From: an uncultured Gammaproteobacteria bacterium | GTDB taxonomy: Bacteria; Pseudomonadota; Gammaproteobacteria; PS1; Pseudothioglobaceae | NCBI GenBank assembly: GCA_902509905.1 | Contig: CABWZI010000001.1 | Span: 1-64,000, forward strand | DNA length: 64,000 nt | Reading direction: 5' to 3' | Shown here: positions 10,259-18,705 of the stretch, in pieces | How the letters are laid out: every line of letters starts with the position of its first letter | Position numbering within the stretch: the stretch's first letter is position 1 | Program-made: the position numbers and the translations under genes | The notes under the pieces: generated by a model | What the model saw: only the letters and a program-made list of their open reading frames with translations | Told to the model about the DNA's origin: nothing | Databases searched by the model: none

Positions 10259-11457
10259 GTTATAACCTTCCAGATGAGCACGGTCATTTTGATCAATATG
10301 GTGGCATTTTTGTTGCAGAAACTCTTATGTCGGCAGTAACTGAGTTAAATGAAGCCTATGAAAAATACAAAGATGATCCAGATTTTCTAAAGGAGTTTGA
10401 GTATGATCTTAAGCATTATGTAGGCAGAGAGACGCCACTTTACTATGCTGAAAACCTAACAAAGAAGATTGGTGGAGCAAAAATATATTTAAAACGTGAA
10501 GACCTGAATCATACTGGCGCGCACAAAGTCAATAACACAATTGGCCAAGCTTTGCTCGCTAAGAGAATGGGTAAAACTCGTATCATCGCAGAAACAGGCG
10601 CTGGCCAACATGGTGTTGCGTCGGCCACTATTGCTGCCAGATTAGGGCTTGAGTGCGTGGTCTATATGGGAGAGGTTGACGTAGTCAGACAGGTACAGAA
10701 TGTTTATCGAATGAAGCTTCTCGGCGCAACTGTAGTCCCAGTATCATCTGGCTCAAAAACACTTAAAGATGCTTTAAATGAGGCAATGCGAGACTGGGTG
10801 ACTAACATCGATGACACCTATTATATTATTGGCACTGTAGCAGGCCCTCATCCCTATCCAATGCTCGTAAGGGACTTCCAAAGCGTCATCGGTAAAGAGG
10901 CCAAAGAGCAATTTGATAAACAAGTCGGAGGTCTTCCTGATGCCATAATTGCTTGTGTTGGAGGAGGCTCAAATGCAATTGGGCTTTTCCACCCTTTCAT
11001 TGAGGATACTTCGGTCAGAATTATTGGTGTTGAAGCTGGAGGACGAGGTATCGATCTCGGGCCTGATGCACATGCTGCGCCGCTAACAGCTGGAAGTGTT
11101 GGTGTTCTGCATGGAAATAGAACTTACCTCATGGAAAATGAAAGTGGCCAAATAATTGAAGGCCATTCTATTTCAGCAGGTCTTGATTACCCTGGAGTTG
11201 GACCTGAGCATGCTTATCTAAAAGATATTGGCAGAGCGGAGTATGTTGCTATTACTGATAAGGAGGCTCTTGAGGCATTTCATCTTTTAACTGAGGTAGA
11301 GGGTATTATTCCAGCACTAGAGCCATCGCATGCTATTGCTTATGCAGTGAAATTAGCAAAAGAATGGTCTAGTGATAAATCAATTATCATTAATCTCTCT
11401 GGCAGAGGCGACAAGGATATGCAAACGATTGCTGAGGTTGAAGGGATTGAATTTTAG
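10255..11457 (+). CDS. trpB: Tryptophan synthase beta chain
   Basis: A 400-residue PLP enzyme joining indole and serine. The PLP lysine is about Lys91 in [17 protein letters not shown], and the phosphate-binding GGGSNAIG and [11 protein letters not shown] segments are present. The length matches TrpB1-type partners of TrpA. A trpA gene normally follows, but the next gene here, after a 74-base gap, is an unrelated transporter; trpA is not in the window. Confidence 0.97.
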   Translation: MSYNLPDEHGHFDQYGGIFVAETLMSAVTELNEAYEKYKDDPDFLKEFEYDLKHYVGRETPLYYAENLTKKIGGAKIYLKREDLNHTGAHKVNNTIGQALLAKRMGKTRIIAETGAGQHGVASATIAARLGLECVVYMGEVDVVRQVQNVYRMKLLGATVVPVSSGSKTLKDALNEAMRDWVTNIDDTYYIIGTVAGPHPYPMLVRDFQSVIGKEAKEQFDKQVGGLPDAIIACVGGGSNAIGLFHPFIEDTSVRIIGVEAGGRGIDLGPDAHAAPLTAGSVGVLHGNRTYLMENESGQIIEGHSISAGLDYPGVGPEHAYLKDIGRAEYVAITDKEALEAFHLLTEVEGIIPALEPSHAIAYAVKLAKEWSSDKSIIINLSGRGDKDMQTIAEVEGIEF

Positions 11458-11531
11458 CTAACTTTAATTTTATACCTGACTCCTAATAATTCTCTTATAC
11501 TGTCTAGTTAGAGACATTAGCCTGGAGAGTT

Positions 11532-12830
11532 ATGGAAGAAAGTCAACCAATTAGCAGAGAGCGTTCCTTAGTATTTTCAATCTACTTAGTTGCTGTATTT
11601 CTTAATGCATTTGTGGATTTAGGCCACAAAATCATCATTCAAAATACTATCTTTATGATTTATGGTGAGCAGCAGCAAATAATTTTGACAGCTGTTGTAA
11701 ATGCCATGATTCTGGTGCCCTTTATCCTACTTTTCACGATGTCTGGATACCTTTCTGACAGATTTGCAAAGACTAGTGTGATGCGTTTTAGTGCCTTTTC
11801 GGCAGTGCTAATTACCTTGGCAATTACCTACTGTTACTATAACGGTTTATATAAAACTGCGTTTGGATTCACGCTTCTGCTTGCAACCCAAAGTGCAATT
11901 TACTCACCTGCCAAAATGGGGTACATTAAAGAGTGCCTCAGCAAGGCTGGCTTAAGTAAAGGGAATGCGTATCACTCATCAGTAGTATTAATCGCAATTC
12001 TATTGGGTACAGTTTTCTTCTCTTTTTTATTTGAAGCCTATCTAGGAACAATGCAAGTTGTCACCCCCGAGGCGATTCTAATGAAAATAGCTCCTGTAGG
12101 CTGGGTTTTAGTTGGATTATCAACGATTGAATTCTTGGCAACTCTTGGAACTCGCTTCTATCCTGCCAAGTTGAGTGAAGTAAAACTTTCAATTGGAAAG
12201 TTAATCTCCTTTCATTATTTATCCACAAACTTTAGGGCCATGAGGGCGAATGCAATTGTCTGGTACTCTATTTTGGGCACAGCAATTTTTTGGGGTATGT
12301 CGCAAAACTTAGTGGCCGTGATACCTGCTCATGCGAAAGTTAATTTTGGAGTAGAGAGTCCACTCGTTGTCAATGCAATGCTTGCATCATCAGTTATCGG
12401 AATTATGATTGGAGCATTTTTGTCTGGCAGAAAAAGTTTCAATAATATTCGCATTAATAATATTTATAGTGGGTCAATTATGATTACAGTATGCGCGATA
12501 CTGGTGCCAGTAATCTCTAGCCTAAGTTTTATTCCAGACTCTACAGCACTCATTTTGGTTACCACTGTTATTTTGTTATTTGGGGTTGGCGCAGGCATGA
12601 TGATTGTCCCACTTAATGCCTTAATGCAAGCCAACTCACCAGAAGATGGGCTGGGAAGTATGCTTGCAGGAAAGAACTGGCTTCAAAATATTGCAATGAT
12701 AAGTCTTTTAATCTTTACAGTTTTTCTAGCAAACCTAAGTTTTGGAAGTGAGTTTATACTTTACTTCAATGCATTCATTGCGGTTGTTGGATTCAGTATT
12801 GTATTGAGAAAACTTAAAGCCATTCTTTAA
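11532..12830 (+). CDS. MFS transporter, LplT-like (lysophospholipid transporter type)
   Basis: A 432-residue hydrophobic protein with about 12 predicted membrane segments and an MFS loop motif (GYLSDRFAKTSVMR). It is followed after three bases by a PlsC-type acyltransferase. In many proteobacteria the pair LplT (lysophospholipid flippase) and an acyltransferase (Aas) occur together or fused, recycling lysophospholipids. The AMP-ligase part of Aas is not present here. The context and general look support this call, but substrate specificity is inferred. Confidence 0.7.
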   Translation: MEESQPISRERSLVFSIYLVAVFLNAFVDLGHKIIIQNTIFMIYGEQQQIILTAVVNAMILVPFILLFTMSGYLSDRFAKTSVMRFSAFSAVLITLAITYCYYNGLYKTAFGFTLLLATQSAIYSPAKMGYIKECLSKAGLSKGNAYHSSVVLIAILLGTVFFSFLFEAYLGTMQVVTPEAILMKIAPVGWVLVGLSTIEFLATLGTRFYPAKLSEVKLSIGKLISFHYLSTNFRAMRANAIVWYSILGTAIFWGMSQNLVAVIPAHAKVNFGVESPLVVNAMLASSVIGIMIGAFLSGRKSFNNIRINNIYSGSIMITVCAILVPVISSLSFIPDSTALILVTTVILLFGVGAGMMIVPLNALMQANSPEDGLGSMLAGKNWLQNIAMISLLIFTVFLANLSFGSEFILYFNAFIAVVGFSIVLRKLKAIL

Positions 12831-12833
12831 TAT

Positions 12834-13415
12834 ATGCGCCAACTTGCAGGTCTCCTTTTATTCGGATGGCGTTATCGACTAAAAGTTCATGGAATTGAAA
12901 ATATTCCAAAGAGCGGCCCTGTTTTACTTCTAGGAAATCATATTAGCTATATAGACTTTGCCTTTATTCAGTGGGCAACTCCAAGAACAATAAGATTTGT
13001 TGTCCACGATGATTATTACAGAAAGCCTATTTTCAATACGATTTTAAGAGCTGTTGGTGCAGTCTCTATAAGGCCTGAGAATAGTAGAAATGCGATGCAA
13101 AATATTGTTAACCTATTAGAAGATGATTGTGTTGTTGGCTTGTTTCCAGAAGGCCATGTCTCAACTTCAGGAGACTTGAGTGATTTAAAAAGAGGCTTTG
13201 AAAAAGTTTTATCCCAGTCCAAGGAGGGAGTCAAAGTTGTTCCTTTCGCGATTAACAATATGTGGGGTAGTTTTTTCTCCAAAGCACCAAGATCAGTCAA
13301 AAGAAGCATGAAGTTCAGTTTCCGTCGAGATGTCAATGTCAGGATTGGAAAGGCCTTAGATTCTAGTGCAACAAAAGAAGAAGTAAAAAGAGGTATTGGT
13401 AGCCTGCTTCTATAG
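12834..13415 (+). CDS. 1-acyl-sn-glycerol-3-phosphate acyltransferase family protein (PlsC-like)
   Basis: A 193-residue protein with the acyltransferase HX4D motif (GNHISYIDF, His36 and Asp41) and the FPEGHVSTSGDLSDLKRGFE block that binds the glycerol phosphate. It should acylate a lysophospholipid or lysophosphatidate at the inner membrane face. The three-base gap to the upstream MFS gene suggests they act together, as in the Aas/LplT system. Confidence 0.82.
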   Translation: MRQLAGLLLFGWRYRLKVHGIENIPKSGPVLLLGNHISYIDFAFIQWATPRTIRFVVHDDYYRKPIFNTILRAVGAVSIRPENSRNAMQNIVNLLEDDCVVGLFPEGHVSTSGDLSDLKRGFEKVLSQSKEGVKVVPFAINNMWGSFFSKAPRSVKRSMKFSFRRDVNVRIGKALDSSATKEEVKRGIGSLLL

Positions 13416-13453
13416 TGATATCATTAAAATAAGAAAGTTAATTAAGGAGTTTT

Positions 13454-14065
13454 ATGAAAAAAATTATTGTCGTTGGTGCAACAGGAAGACTTGGAAGAGT
13501 TGTAGTTGGTGGACTTAAAGACTATGAGGTTATTCGAGCTGGCCGCTCTGGACCTGATTTAAAAATTGATGCCTTAGACTTTGAGAGCGTATCAGCTGCA
13601 TTTGCAACAATTGGTCCTTTTGATGCTTTAATTTCATGTGCTGGTGTTCGAGCTCCTTTCAAACCATTTGAGGAGTTGACAATGGAGGACTTTGCTGTAG
13701 GAATATCTAATAAGTGCTTAAGCCAACTAAATTTAGCAAAAGCAGCAATTCCCTATCTCACCGAAAATGGTTCGATCACTTTGACAAGTGGAATCATTGG
13801 AGACGAGCCAATTTTGTCAGGTTCAGCCGCAGCAGCAGCAAACGGCGCATTAAACATGTGCGTTTCAACATTGGCTGCAGAGTACGCTGGTAGGCTTAGA
13901 ATAAATATAGTTTCACCCTCTATTATTGAGAACTCTGTTGAGCATTATGGAATGGTCTTCGATGGATTCGAGCCCACTTCAGAAAAACGAATTGTTGAGG
14001 CCTACAGAAGAACGATTTCTGCACCAATAAGCGGAAGAGTGCTTTGTCAAACCAGGTCTCTCTAA
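13454..14065 (+). CDS. Short atypical short-chain dehydrogenase (PRK07578-like)
   Basis: A 203-residue protein with an N-terminal dinucleotide-binding GATGRLGRV motif. The distal part (SITLTSGIIGDEPI, then AAAANGALNM, RINIVSPSIIENSVEHYG and FDGFEP) resembles the small SDR family NCBI lists as PRK07578. The usual YxxxK catalytic pair is missing: the segment reads SGSAAAAANGALN, so neither the Tyr nor the Lys is in place. The function is unknown. It overlaps the convergent cupin gene by four bases. Confidence 0.8.
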   Translation: MKKIIVVGATGRLGRVVVGGLKDYEVIRAGRSGPDLKIDALDFESVSAAFATIGPFDALISCAGVRAPFKPFEELTMEDFAVGISNKCLSQLNLAKAAIPYLTENGSITLTSGIIGDEPILSGSAAAAANGALNMCVSTLAAEYAGRLRINIVSPSIIENSVEHYGMVFDGFEPTSEKRIVEAYRRTISAPISGRVLCQTRSL

Positions 14066-14409
14066 GCTTCGTCTTGACCTCTTTGGCCTACAAAATAACC
14101 CAGACCAAAATCATCAGTTCGGAAGGTGATAACGCTCCCTTTAGGAAAATAAATTAAATCCCCTTTGCTTGCTGTAATCTTTTCACCTGAGCCATCACTG
14201 ATATGAAACTCTCCGTCAATGATTAACTTCATTTCTTCATAGGTATAGTCGTAAGTAATTGACTCACCCTTCTCTAGCCGAAACAGGCCAGCAGTAATCG
14301 GCGCAGCTTCATCATTTGAGGTGGCAAAATCTTTTAAGTAAGCATTGTCACCCTCAAAAAGAGGGAGTGTCTCAGATGTAATATTGCCTTTCAGCTCCAT
14401 TTTTTTCAT
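14062..14409 (-). CDS. Small cupin protein (EutQ-like cupin)
   Basis: A 115-residue single cupin: LKDFATSNDEAAPITAGLFR, YEEMKLIIDGEFHISDGSGE and GDLIYFPKGSVITFRTDD give the two cupin motifs. Histidine metal ligands are largely missing from motif 1, as in EutQ-type cupins. Substrate and role are unknown. It is divergent from the MttB homologue at 14586 and converges with the SDR at 13454, so it may belong to the start of the catabolic region. Confidence 0.75.
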   Translation of the reverse strand: MKKMELKGNITSETLPLFEGDNAYLKDFATSNDEAAPITAGLFRLEKGESITYDYTYEEMKLIIDGEFHISDGSGEKITASKGDLIYFPKGSVITFRTDDFGLGYFVGQRGQDEA

Positions 14410-14534
14410 TTATTGACCCCTTATTTTTTATATTGACATTTGATTATATTATTTATTTTTTAAACTTATATAAAAAAAATCAATAAAAACTATTAAATTT
14501 ATTAACTTGAGATAATTTTTTATATGAATTAACA

Positions 14535-14548
14535 TTGACTTAGATCAA
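14535..14548. promoter_or_regulatory. FNR/Anr-like site upstream of the first MttB homologue
   Basis: TTGACTTAGATCAA matches the FNR consensus TTGAT-N4-ATCAA with one mismatch. It lies 37 bases upstream of the likely ATG at 14586, in the divergent gap before the cupin gene. No FNR-family gene is in the window. A single 14-base match in AT-rich DNA can arise by chance. Confidence 0.3.
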
Positions 14549-14585
14549 ATCTAACATTTTTCGAATTATTTTTTTTGGAGTGCTT

Positions 14586-16121
14586 ATGTCAAATCGTCGA
14601 AGAGGAGAAGGAGGTCGTTCGGCAAAAATTGCAGAACGAAAAAAATCAGAGCAGATTGACCCACCAAGATATTTGACTCGAAATATCAAGTGCTATGATA
14701 TGCTTAGTGAAGAAGAGCTTTCAAAAATCGATGATCACGTTGATTGGATCCTGAAAGAGGTCGGTCTCGAATTTTGGGATGACGAAGAGTCTTTAAACTT
14801 ATTTAAGGAGGCTGGAGCAACTGTTAAAGGAACTCTTGTAAAGTTTGATAAGGGCCTTGTTCAAAATCTCTGTAAGACTGCTCCAAGTGAGTTTGAAATG
14901 CTTGGAAGGAATCCTAAAAGATCAACCATATTTGGAGGCAATAAGTTAGTGCTAGGTCCAGCATATGGATCTCCTTTTGTATATGATCTTAAGGGTGGAA
15001 GGCGGCAAGGCAACATGCAAGATTTTAATAATTTGATAAAGCTCTCCCATATGACTCCATGGCTTCATCATACAAGTGGCACCAACTGTGAGCCGGTTGA
15101 TATTCCTGTCAATAAACGCCATCTAGATATGGTTTATTCCCATATTAAGTATTCTGATAAGCCTTTTATGGGCTCAGTAACGGCACTTGATAGAGTTGAA
15201 GATTCAATCAATATGGCGCGCATTGTATTTGGTGAAGATGTATTGGATAAGAACTGTGTTATACAGGGTAATATCAATGTTAATTCCCCGTTGGTCTATG
15301 ACAAAACTATGACTGATGCCCTCAAAGGTTATGCAAGAGCGAATCAGGGCGTCGTTATAACGCCATTTATTTTGGGCGGCGCAATGTCCCCGGTCACGAT
15401 GCCAGCAGCTATTGCGCAAGCTCATGCAGAAACATTAGTCGGGGTTGCACTCACACAACTTATAAGGCCTGGCTCAAGTGCGGTATATGGAAACTTCCTG
15501 ACAACAATGGATTTGAAGTCAGGAGCACCTACTTTTGGAACTGCCGAGTCAAGCCTAGCAACTTATGCCGTTGGACAGATGGCCAGAAGAGTTAAGTTGC
15601 CTTTTAGGGCGGGCGGCCACTATACTGCTTCAAAGGTTGCCGATGCTCAGGCCATGCAAGAGTCTGTAGACTCCATGTATCCAGCAATTCTAGCTGGCGC
15701 CAACTTTATGCATCAGGCTGCGGGTTGGCTTGAAGGAGGGTTGGTTGTTGGTTACGAAAAGTTTATACTTGACTGTGATCGACTTGGAATGCTACATCGC
15801 ATGTTTGAGGGATTGACTATTGATGAGAATTCCTTAGCCAGCAGTGCATTTATGGAAAATTCTCCAGGCGAGAATTTCTTGGGAACTCAGCACACAGCTG
15901 AAAACTTTGAGACTGCGAACTATCGAGCAGAGCTTCCTGATAACAATTCTTATGAGCAGTGGGTGGAAGATGGCTCCAAAGATTCTGAGCAAAGAGCTTA
16001 TGAGCGTTGGAATCAGATGTTAGAAGAGTATATAGAGCCACCTCTAGATGAGTCTATAGACGAAGCCTTAATAGACTATATGGCGAAGAAAAAAGAAAGT
16101 ATGGCAGATGAGTGGTATTAG
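14586..16121 (+). CDS. MttB-family (trimethylamine methyltransferase-like) protein, paralogue 1, non-pyrrolysine
   Basis: A 511-residue protein of the MTTB family (COG5598). It has an Arg-rich start (MSNRRRGEGGRSAKI) and the conserved blocks INVNSPLVYDKTMTDALKGY, QGVVITPFILGGAMSPVTMP and GAPTFGTAESSLATYAVGQM. The frame is uninterrupted, with no in-frame TAG, so it lacks pyrrolysine and resembles MtgB-type betaine methyltransferases rather than true MttB. ATG 14586 is preferred over the upstream GTG at 14580 because GGAG (14577-14580) sits five bases before it. The gene converges on carnitine dehydrogenase with a four-base overlap. Glycine betaine or carnitine are plausible substrates; no corrinoid partner is seen. 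Confidence 0.88.
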   Translation: MSNRRRGEGGRSAKIAERKKSEQIDPPRYLTRNIKCYDMLSEEELSKIDDHVDWILKEVGLEFWDDEESLNLFKEAGATVKGTLVKFDKGLVQNLCKTAPSEFEMLGRNPKRSTIFGGNKLVLGPAYGSPFVYDLKGGRRQGNMQDFNNLIKLSHMTPWLHHTSGTNCEPVDIPVNKRHLDMVYSHIKYSDKPFMGSVTALDRVEDSINMARIVFGEDVLDKNCVIQGNINVNSPLVYDKTMTDALKGYARANQGVVITPFILGGAMSPVTMPAAIAQAHAETLVGVALTQLIRPGSSAVYGNFLTTMDLKSGAPTFGTAESSLATYAVGQMARRVKLPFRAGGHYTASKVADAQAMQESVDSMYPAILAGANFMHQAAGWLEGGLVVGYEKFILDCDRLGMLHRMFEGLTIDENSLASSAFMENSPGENFLGTQHTAENFETANYRAELPDNNSYEQWVEDGSKDSEQRAYERWNQMLEEYIEPPLDESIDEALIDYMAKKKESMADEWY

Positions 16122-17596
16122 ACCTTATCCCCTACTGCCCGGCTTATTCCTTCTGGATCAGGTAATTTTTTATGCGCGTTATAAATGCGCTCCATTCTAT
16201 CCATTACTAGATCGCTAGGCATACTAGCGCCGCGAGTTTTTAGGTCAACATGAATCAACATGTGTTCCGCTGTTGCAAGGAGCCTTCCATCATTATGATG
16301 GAGCCAATGAAAGAGGTGAAGTTTTTTGTTCTGACCATAAATCACTTGCGTTTTGGAGTAGATTCGTTCGCCTATTAATACTTCATCTAGGTGCCTGATG
16401 TGTGTTTCAACTGTAAAGTAGGAGCCAACTTTAGCAATATATTCTTCATCAGCGCCAATAATCGACATTAACTCCGTTGTTGCTTCTGAAAAGCAATCAA
16501 GGTATCTCGCTTCAGTCATGTGGCCGTTATAATCGGCCCACTCTTTGGGTATGTGAGTCGAATAAGTATCAATAGGTTTAGATAGATCAAGCTCTGAAAA
16601 TTCTAGTTTATTGGCTGCGTTTGATAGAGCCTCATCGTATTCTTTTAATAGATTTCCAGCACCCCATCGATTCTCTTTTAGAGCTTTCAAAAAATCAACC
16701 AAGTTGTCATCACGCTTCTGCATTAGTTCATCAATGCTGTATTGCCCAGATTGAGCATCAGATTGGCTGGAGACCTTCTCAACGAGTTCATCAGTGAACT
16801 CTGGGACATCCATTAGATGGGTCCAGGGCCATTCAAGACAAGGACCAAATTGAGAAATGAAATGTCGCATTCCAGCTTCACCACCAGCCAGTCTGTAAGT
16901 TTCAAAAAGACCCATTTGAGCCCATCTTAAGCCAAAACCATAGCGAATTGCATCATCAATTTCTTCTGTTGTAGCAACATTATCATTAACCAGCCATAAG
17001 GCTTCTCTCCAAACCGATTCAAGAAGCCTGTCAGCAATAAAGGCAGGTATCTCTTTTTTAATATGAAGAGGAAACATGCCAATATGAGTAAAAATAGTTG
17101 AGGCTTTGTCAATCACTTCGTGAGCTGTTTGCTTTCCACCCACTAGCTCTACTAGTGGCAATAGATAGACTGGATTAAATGGATGTGCAACTATCAGCCT
17201 CTCTGGATGTTTCATTTCTGACTGCAGATCTGAGGGCAGTATTCCTGAAGTGGACGAAGTTATAATTAAATCTTTAGAGCCATTAGACTCAATTTCATCA
17301 TAAACAGATTGTTTTGCAGAAAGTCTTTCTGGAACTGCTTCAATTATTAATTCTGAAGACTTAGAAACATCAGCAATAGTTTTTGCAAATGTAAGATTTC
17401 CTTTCTCAGGGAGCTTTGACTTGAGTAAGTTTTTGTATGCTCTTTCAGCATTTTGAATAACTTTGTCAACGTTTTTAGGGGCTTCTTTTGAAGGGTCAAA
17501 GACACAAACATTAACACCATTTAGAAGAAGACGAGCTATCCATCCGCTTCCAATAACGCCCGCTCCAATAACACCTGCAGACTTTATCTGAGCCAT
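16118..17596 (-). CDS. L-carnitine dehydrogenase fused to a hotdog thioesterase
   Basis: A 492-residue two-domain protein. Residues 1-320 are a 3-hydroxyacyl-CoA-dehydrogenase-type NAD domain (VIGAGVIGSGWIARLL, then SSTSGILPSDL and VAHPFNPVYLLPLVELVGG). Residues from about 350 form a 4HBT hotdog thioesterase (ADYNGHMTEARYLDCFSEAT). This fusion is known for carnitine dehydrogenases of rhizobia and marine bacteria, where the thioesterase releases glycine betaine from betainyl-CoA. With the adjacent BKACE gene (two-base gap) it gives carnitine to 3-dehydrocarnitine to betainyl-CoA to glycine betaine. Function is inferred from domain order and neighbours. Confidence 0.87.
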   Translation of the reverse strand: MAQIKSAGVIGAGVIGSGWIARLLLNGVNVCVFDPSKEAPKNVDKVIQNAERAYKNLLKSKLPEKGNLTFAKTIADVSKSSELIIEAVPERLSAKQSVYDEIESNGSKDLIITSSTSGILPSDLQSEMKHPERLIVAHPFNPVYLLPLVELVGGKQTAHEVIDKASTIFTHIGMFPLHIKKEIPAFIADRLLESVWREALWLVNDNVATTEEIDDAIRYGFGLRWAQMGLFETYRLAGGEAGMRHFISQFGPCLEWPWTHLMDVPEFTDELVEKVSSQSDAQSGQYSIDELMQKRDDNLVDFLKALKENRWGAGNLLKEYDEALSNAANKLEFSELDLSKPIDTYSTHIPKEWADYNGHMTEARYLDCFSEATTELMSIIGADEEYIAKVGSYFTVETHIRHLDEVLIGERIYSKTQVIYGQNKKLHLFHWLHHNDGRLLATAEHMLIHVDLKTRGASMPSDLVMDRMERIYNAHKKLPDPEGISRAVGDKV

Positions 17597-17598
17597 AC

Positions 17599-18510
17599 TT
17601 AACCCCAGCGCTTTTCTAATTTTAAGTTTTTACGAACTTGCTCAGGACCGAGTATAGTGCACCCCATTCCTTCAGCAGTTTGAACTGCCTTTTTAACAAG
17701 ATCACCGTTCGTAGCGAGAACTCCTTTCTTTAGATATATATTATCTTCCAAGCCAACACGTATATTGCCACCTGCAAGAACTGCCATTGCGACAAAAGGT
17801 AACTGGTTTCTACTAATTGAAAAGGCTGAAAAAGTCCAATCTTTGGGGATACTTGAAGTCATCGCTAAGAAGGTATGCATATCATCTGGAGCGCCCCAGG
17901 GGATTCCCATGCAGAGCTGAATCATGACTGGATCATCAATTAGTCCTTGGTTCTTAAGCCATATTGCCAGTTGTAAGTGACCCGTATCAAAACACTCAAT
18001 CTCTGGTCTGACACCAAGTTCTTGAACCTGACGAGCCATTTCTTGAAGAACAGACGAAGTGTTGGTCATTACATAATCACCATGACCAAAATTCATAGTG
18101 CCACAATCAATGGTGCATATTTCTGGAAGAAGATTCCGAACATGTTCCAGTCTTTCTGTTGCTCCAACCATGTCTGTGCCAGCTTCATTGAGCGGAAAAG
18201 GCTTTTCAGCTGATCCAAACACAATATCACCACCCATTCCAGCTGTAAAGTTGATGACCATGTCAACGTTTGATTTCTTGATTATTTCGATCACCTGACT
18301 ATAGAGATCAGGATCACGAGCTGGGACACCTGTTTTAGGGTCTCGAACATGAATGTGAACAATTGCTGCACCAGCTTCAGATGCTTCGATGCAAGAATCT
18401 GCTATTTGCTGCGGCGTAATAGGAACCTTATTAGATCTTCCAGTTGTGTCACCTGAGCCGGTAACAGCACAAGTAATAAAGACTTCTCTCGATGGTTGCA
18501 GGTTTGTCAT
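17599..18510 (-). CDS. BKACE family beta-keto acid cleavage enzyme, probably 3-dehydrocarnitine:acetyl-CoA cleavage
   Basis: A 303-residue TIM barrel of the Kce/BKACE family. The zinc ligands His52 and His54 are in AIVHIHVRDPKTG, and VGLEDNIYL carries the conserved Glu. BKACE enzymes combine a beta-keto acid with acetyl-CoA to release acetoacetate and a new acyl-CoA. Next to carnitine dehydrogenase the substrate is most likely 3-dehydrocarnitine, giving betainyl-CoA. The gene is first in a two-gene minus operon whose upstream region holds two LacI-type operators. Confidence 0.88.
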   Translation of the reverse strand: MTNLQPSREVFITCAVTGSGDTTGRSNKVPITPQQIADSCIEASEAGAAIVHIHVRDPKTGVPARDPDLYSQVIEIIKKSNVDMVINFTAGMGGDIVFGSAEKPFPLNEAGTDMVGATERLEHVRNLLPEICTIDCGTMNFGHGDYVMTNTSSVLQEMARQVQELGVRPEIECFDTGHLQLAIWLKNQGLIDDPVMIQLCMGIPWGAPDDMHTFLAMTSSIPKDWTFSAFSISRNQLPFVAMAVLAGGNIRVGLEDNIYLKKGVLATNGDLVKKAVQTAEGMGCTILGPEQVRKNLKLEKRWG

Positions 18511-18588
18511 ATTCTTCTCCCCTTAAATAGAAATTTGAATTTTATTTCAAAATTCAAATCAAAAATCAGTTAAATTAGTAAATTTTTT

Positions 18589-18602
18589 TGCATAGGATTG
18601 CA
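18589..18602. promoter_or_regulatory. Distal LacI-type operator of the first promoter
   Basis: TGCATAGGATTGCA is one base away from the reverse complement (TGCATACGATTGCA) of the proximal operators at 18643 and 29060. Its start is exactly 54 bases before the proximal operator. It lies between the divergent BKACE gene and the ABC ATPase gene, so it could affect both. Confidence 0.65.
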
Positions 18603-18632
18603 ACATTACCTTTAAAAGAAAAAACCTTGTGC

Positions 18633-18656
18633 TATAATATTTTGCAATCGTATGCA
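18633..18656 (+). promoter_or_regulatory. Promoter -10 box with proximal LacI-type operator for the ABC ATPase unit
   Basis: A perfect -10 box TATAAT (18633-18638) is followed after four bases by the palindromic operator TGCAATCGTATGCA (18643-18656), which has a central CG as typical of LacI-family operators. The operator covers the expected transcription start, an arrangement suited to repression. An identical -10/operator layout occurs at 29050-29073. No convincing -35 box is seen. Confidence 0.75.
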
Positions 18657-18705
18657 TTTTGCTTACATTCCTTAATTTATAAGAATTAGTTTACACAAGA
18701 ATATT

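Noticed and set aside
12219-12227. Second perfect DnaA box (TTATCCACA)
   Set aside because: It lies inside the MFS transporter gene and is isolated; another isolated match is at 46937-46945 inside the DapA-family gene. Nine-base matches arise by chance.
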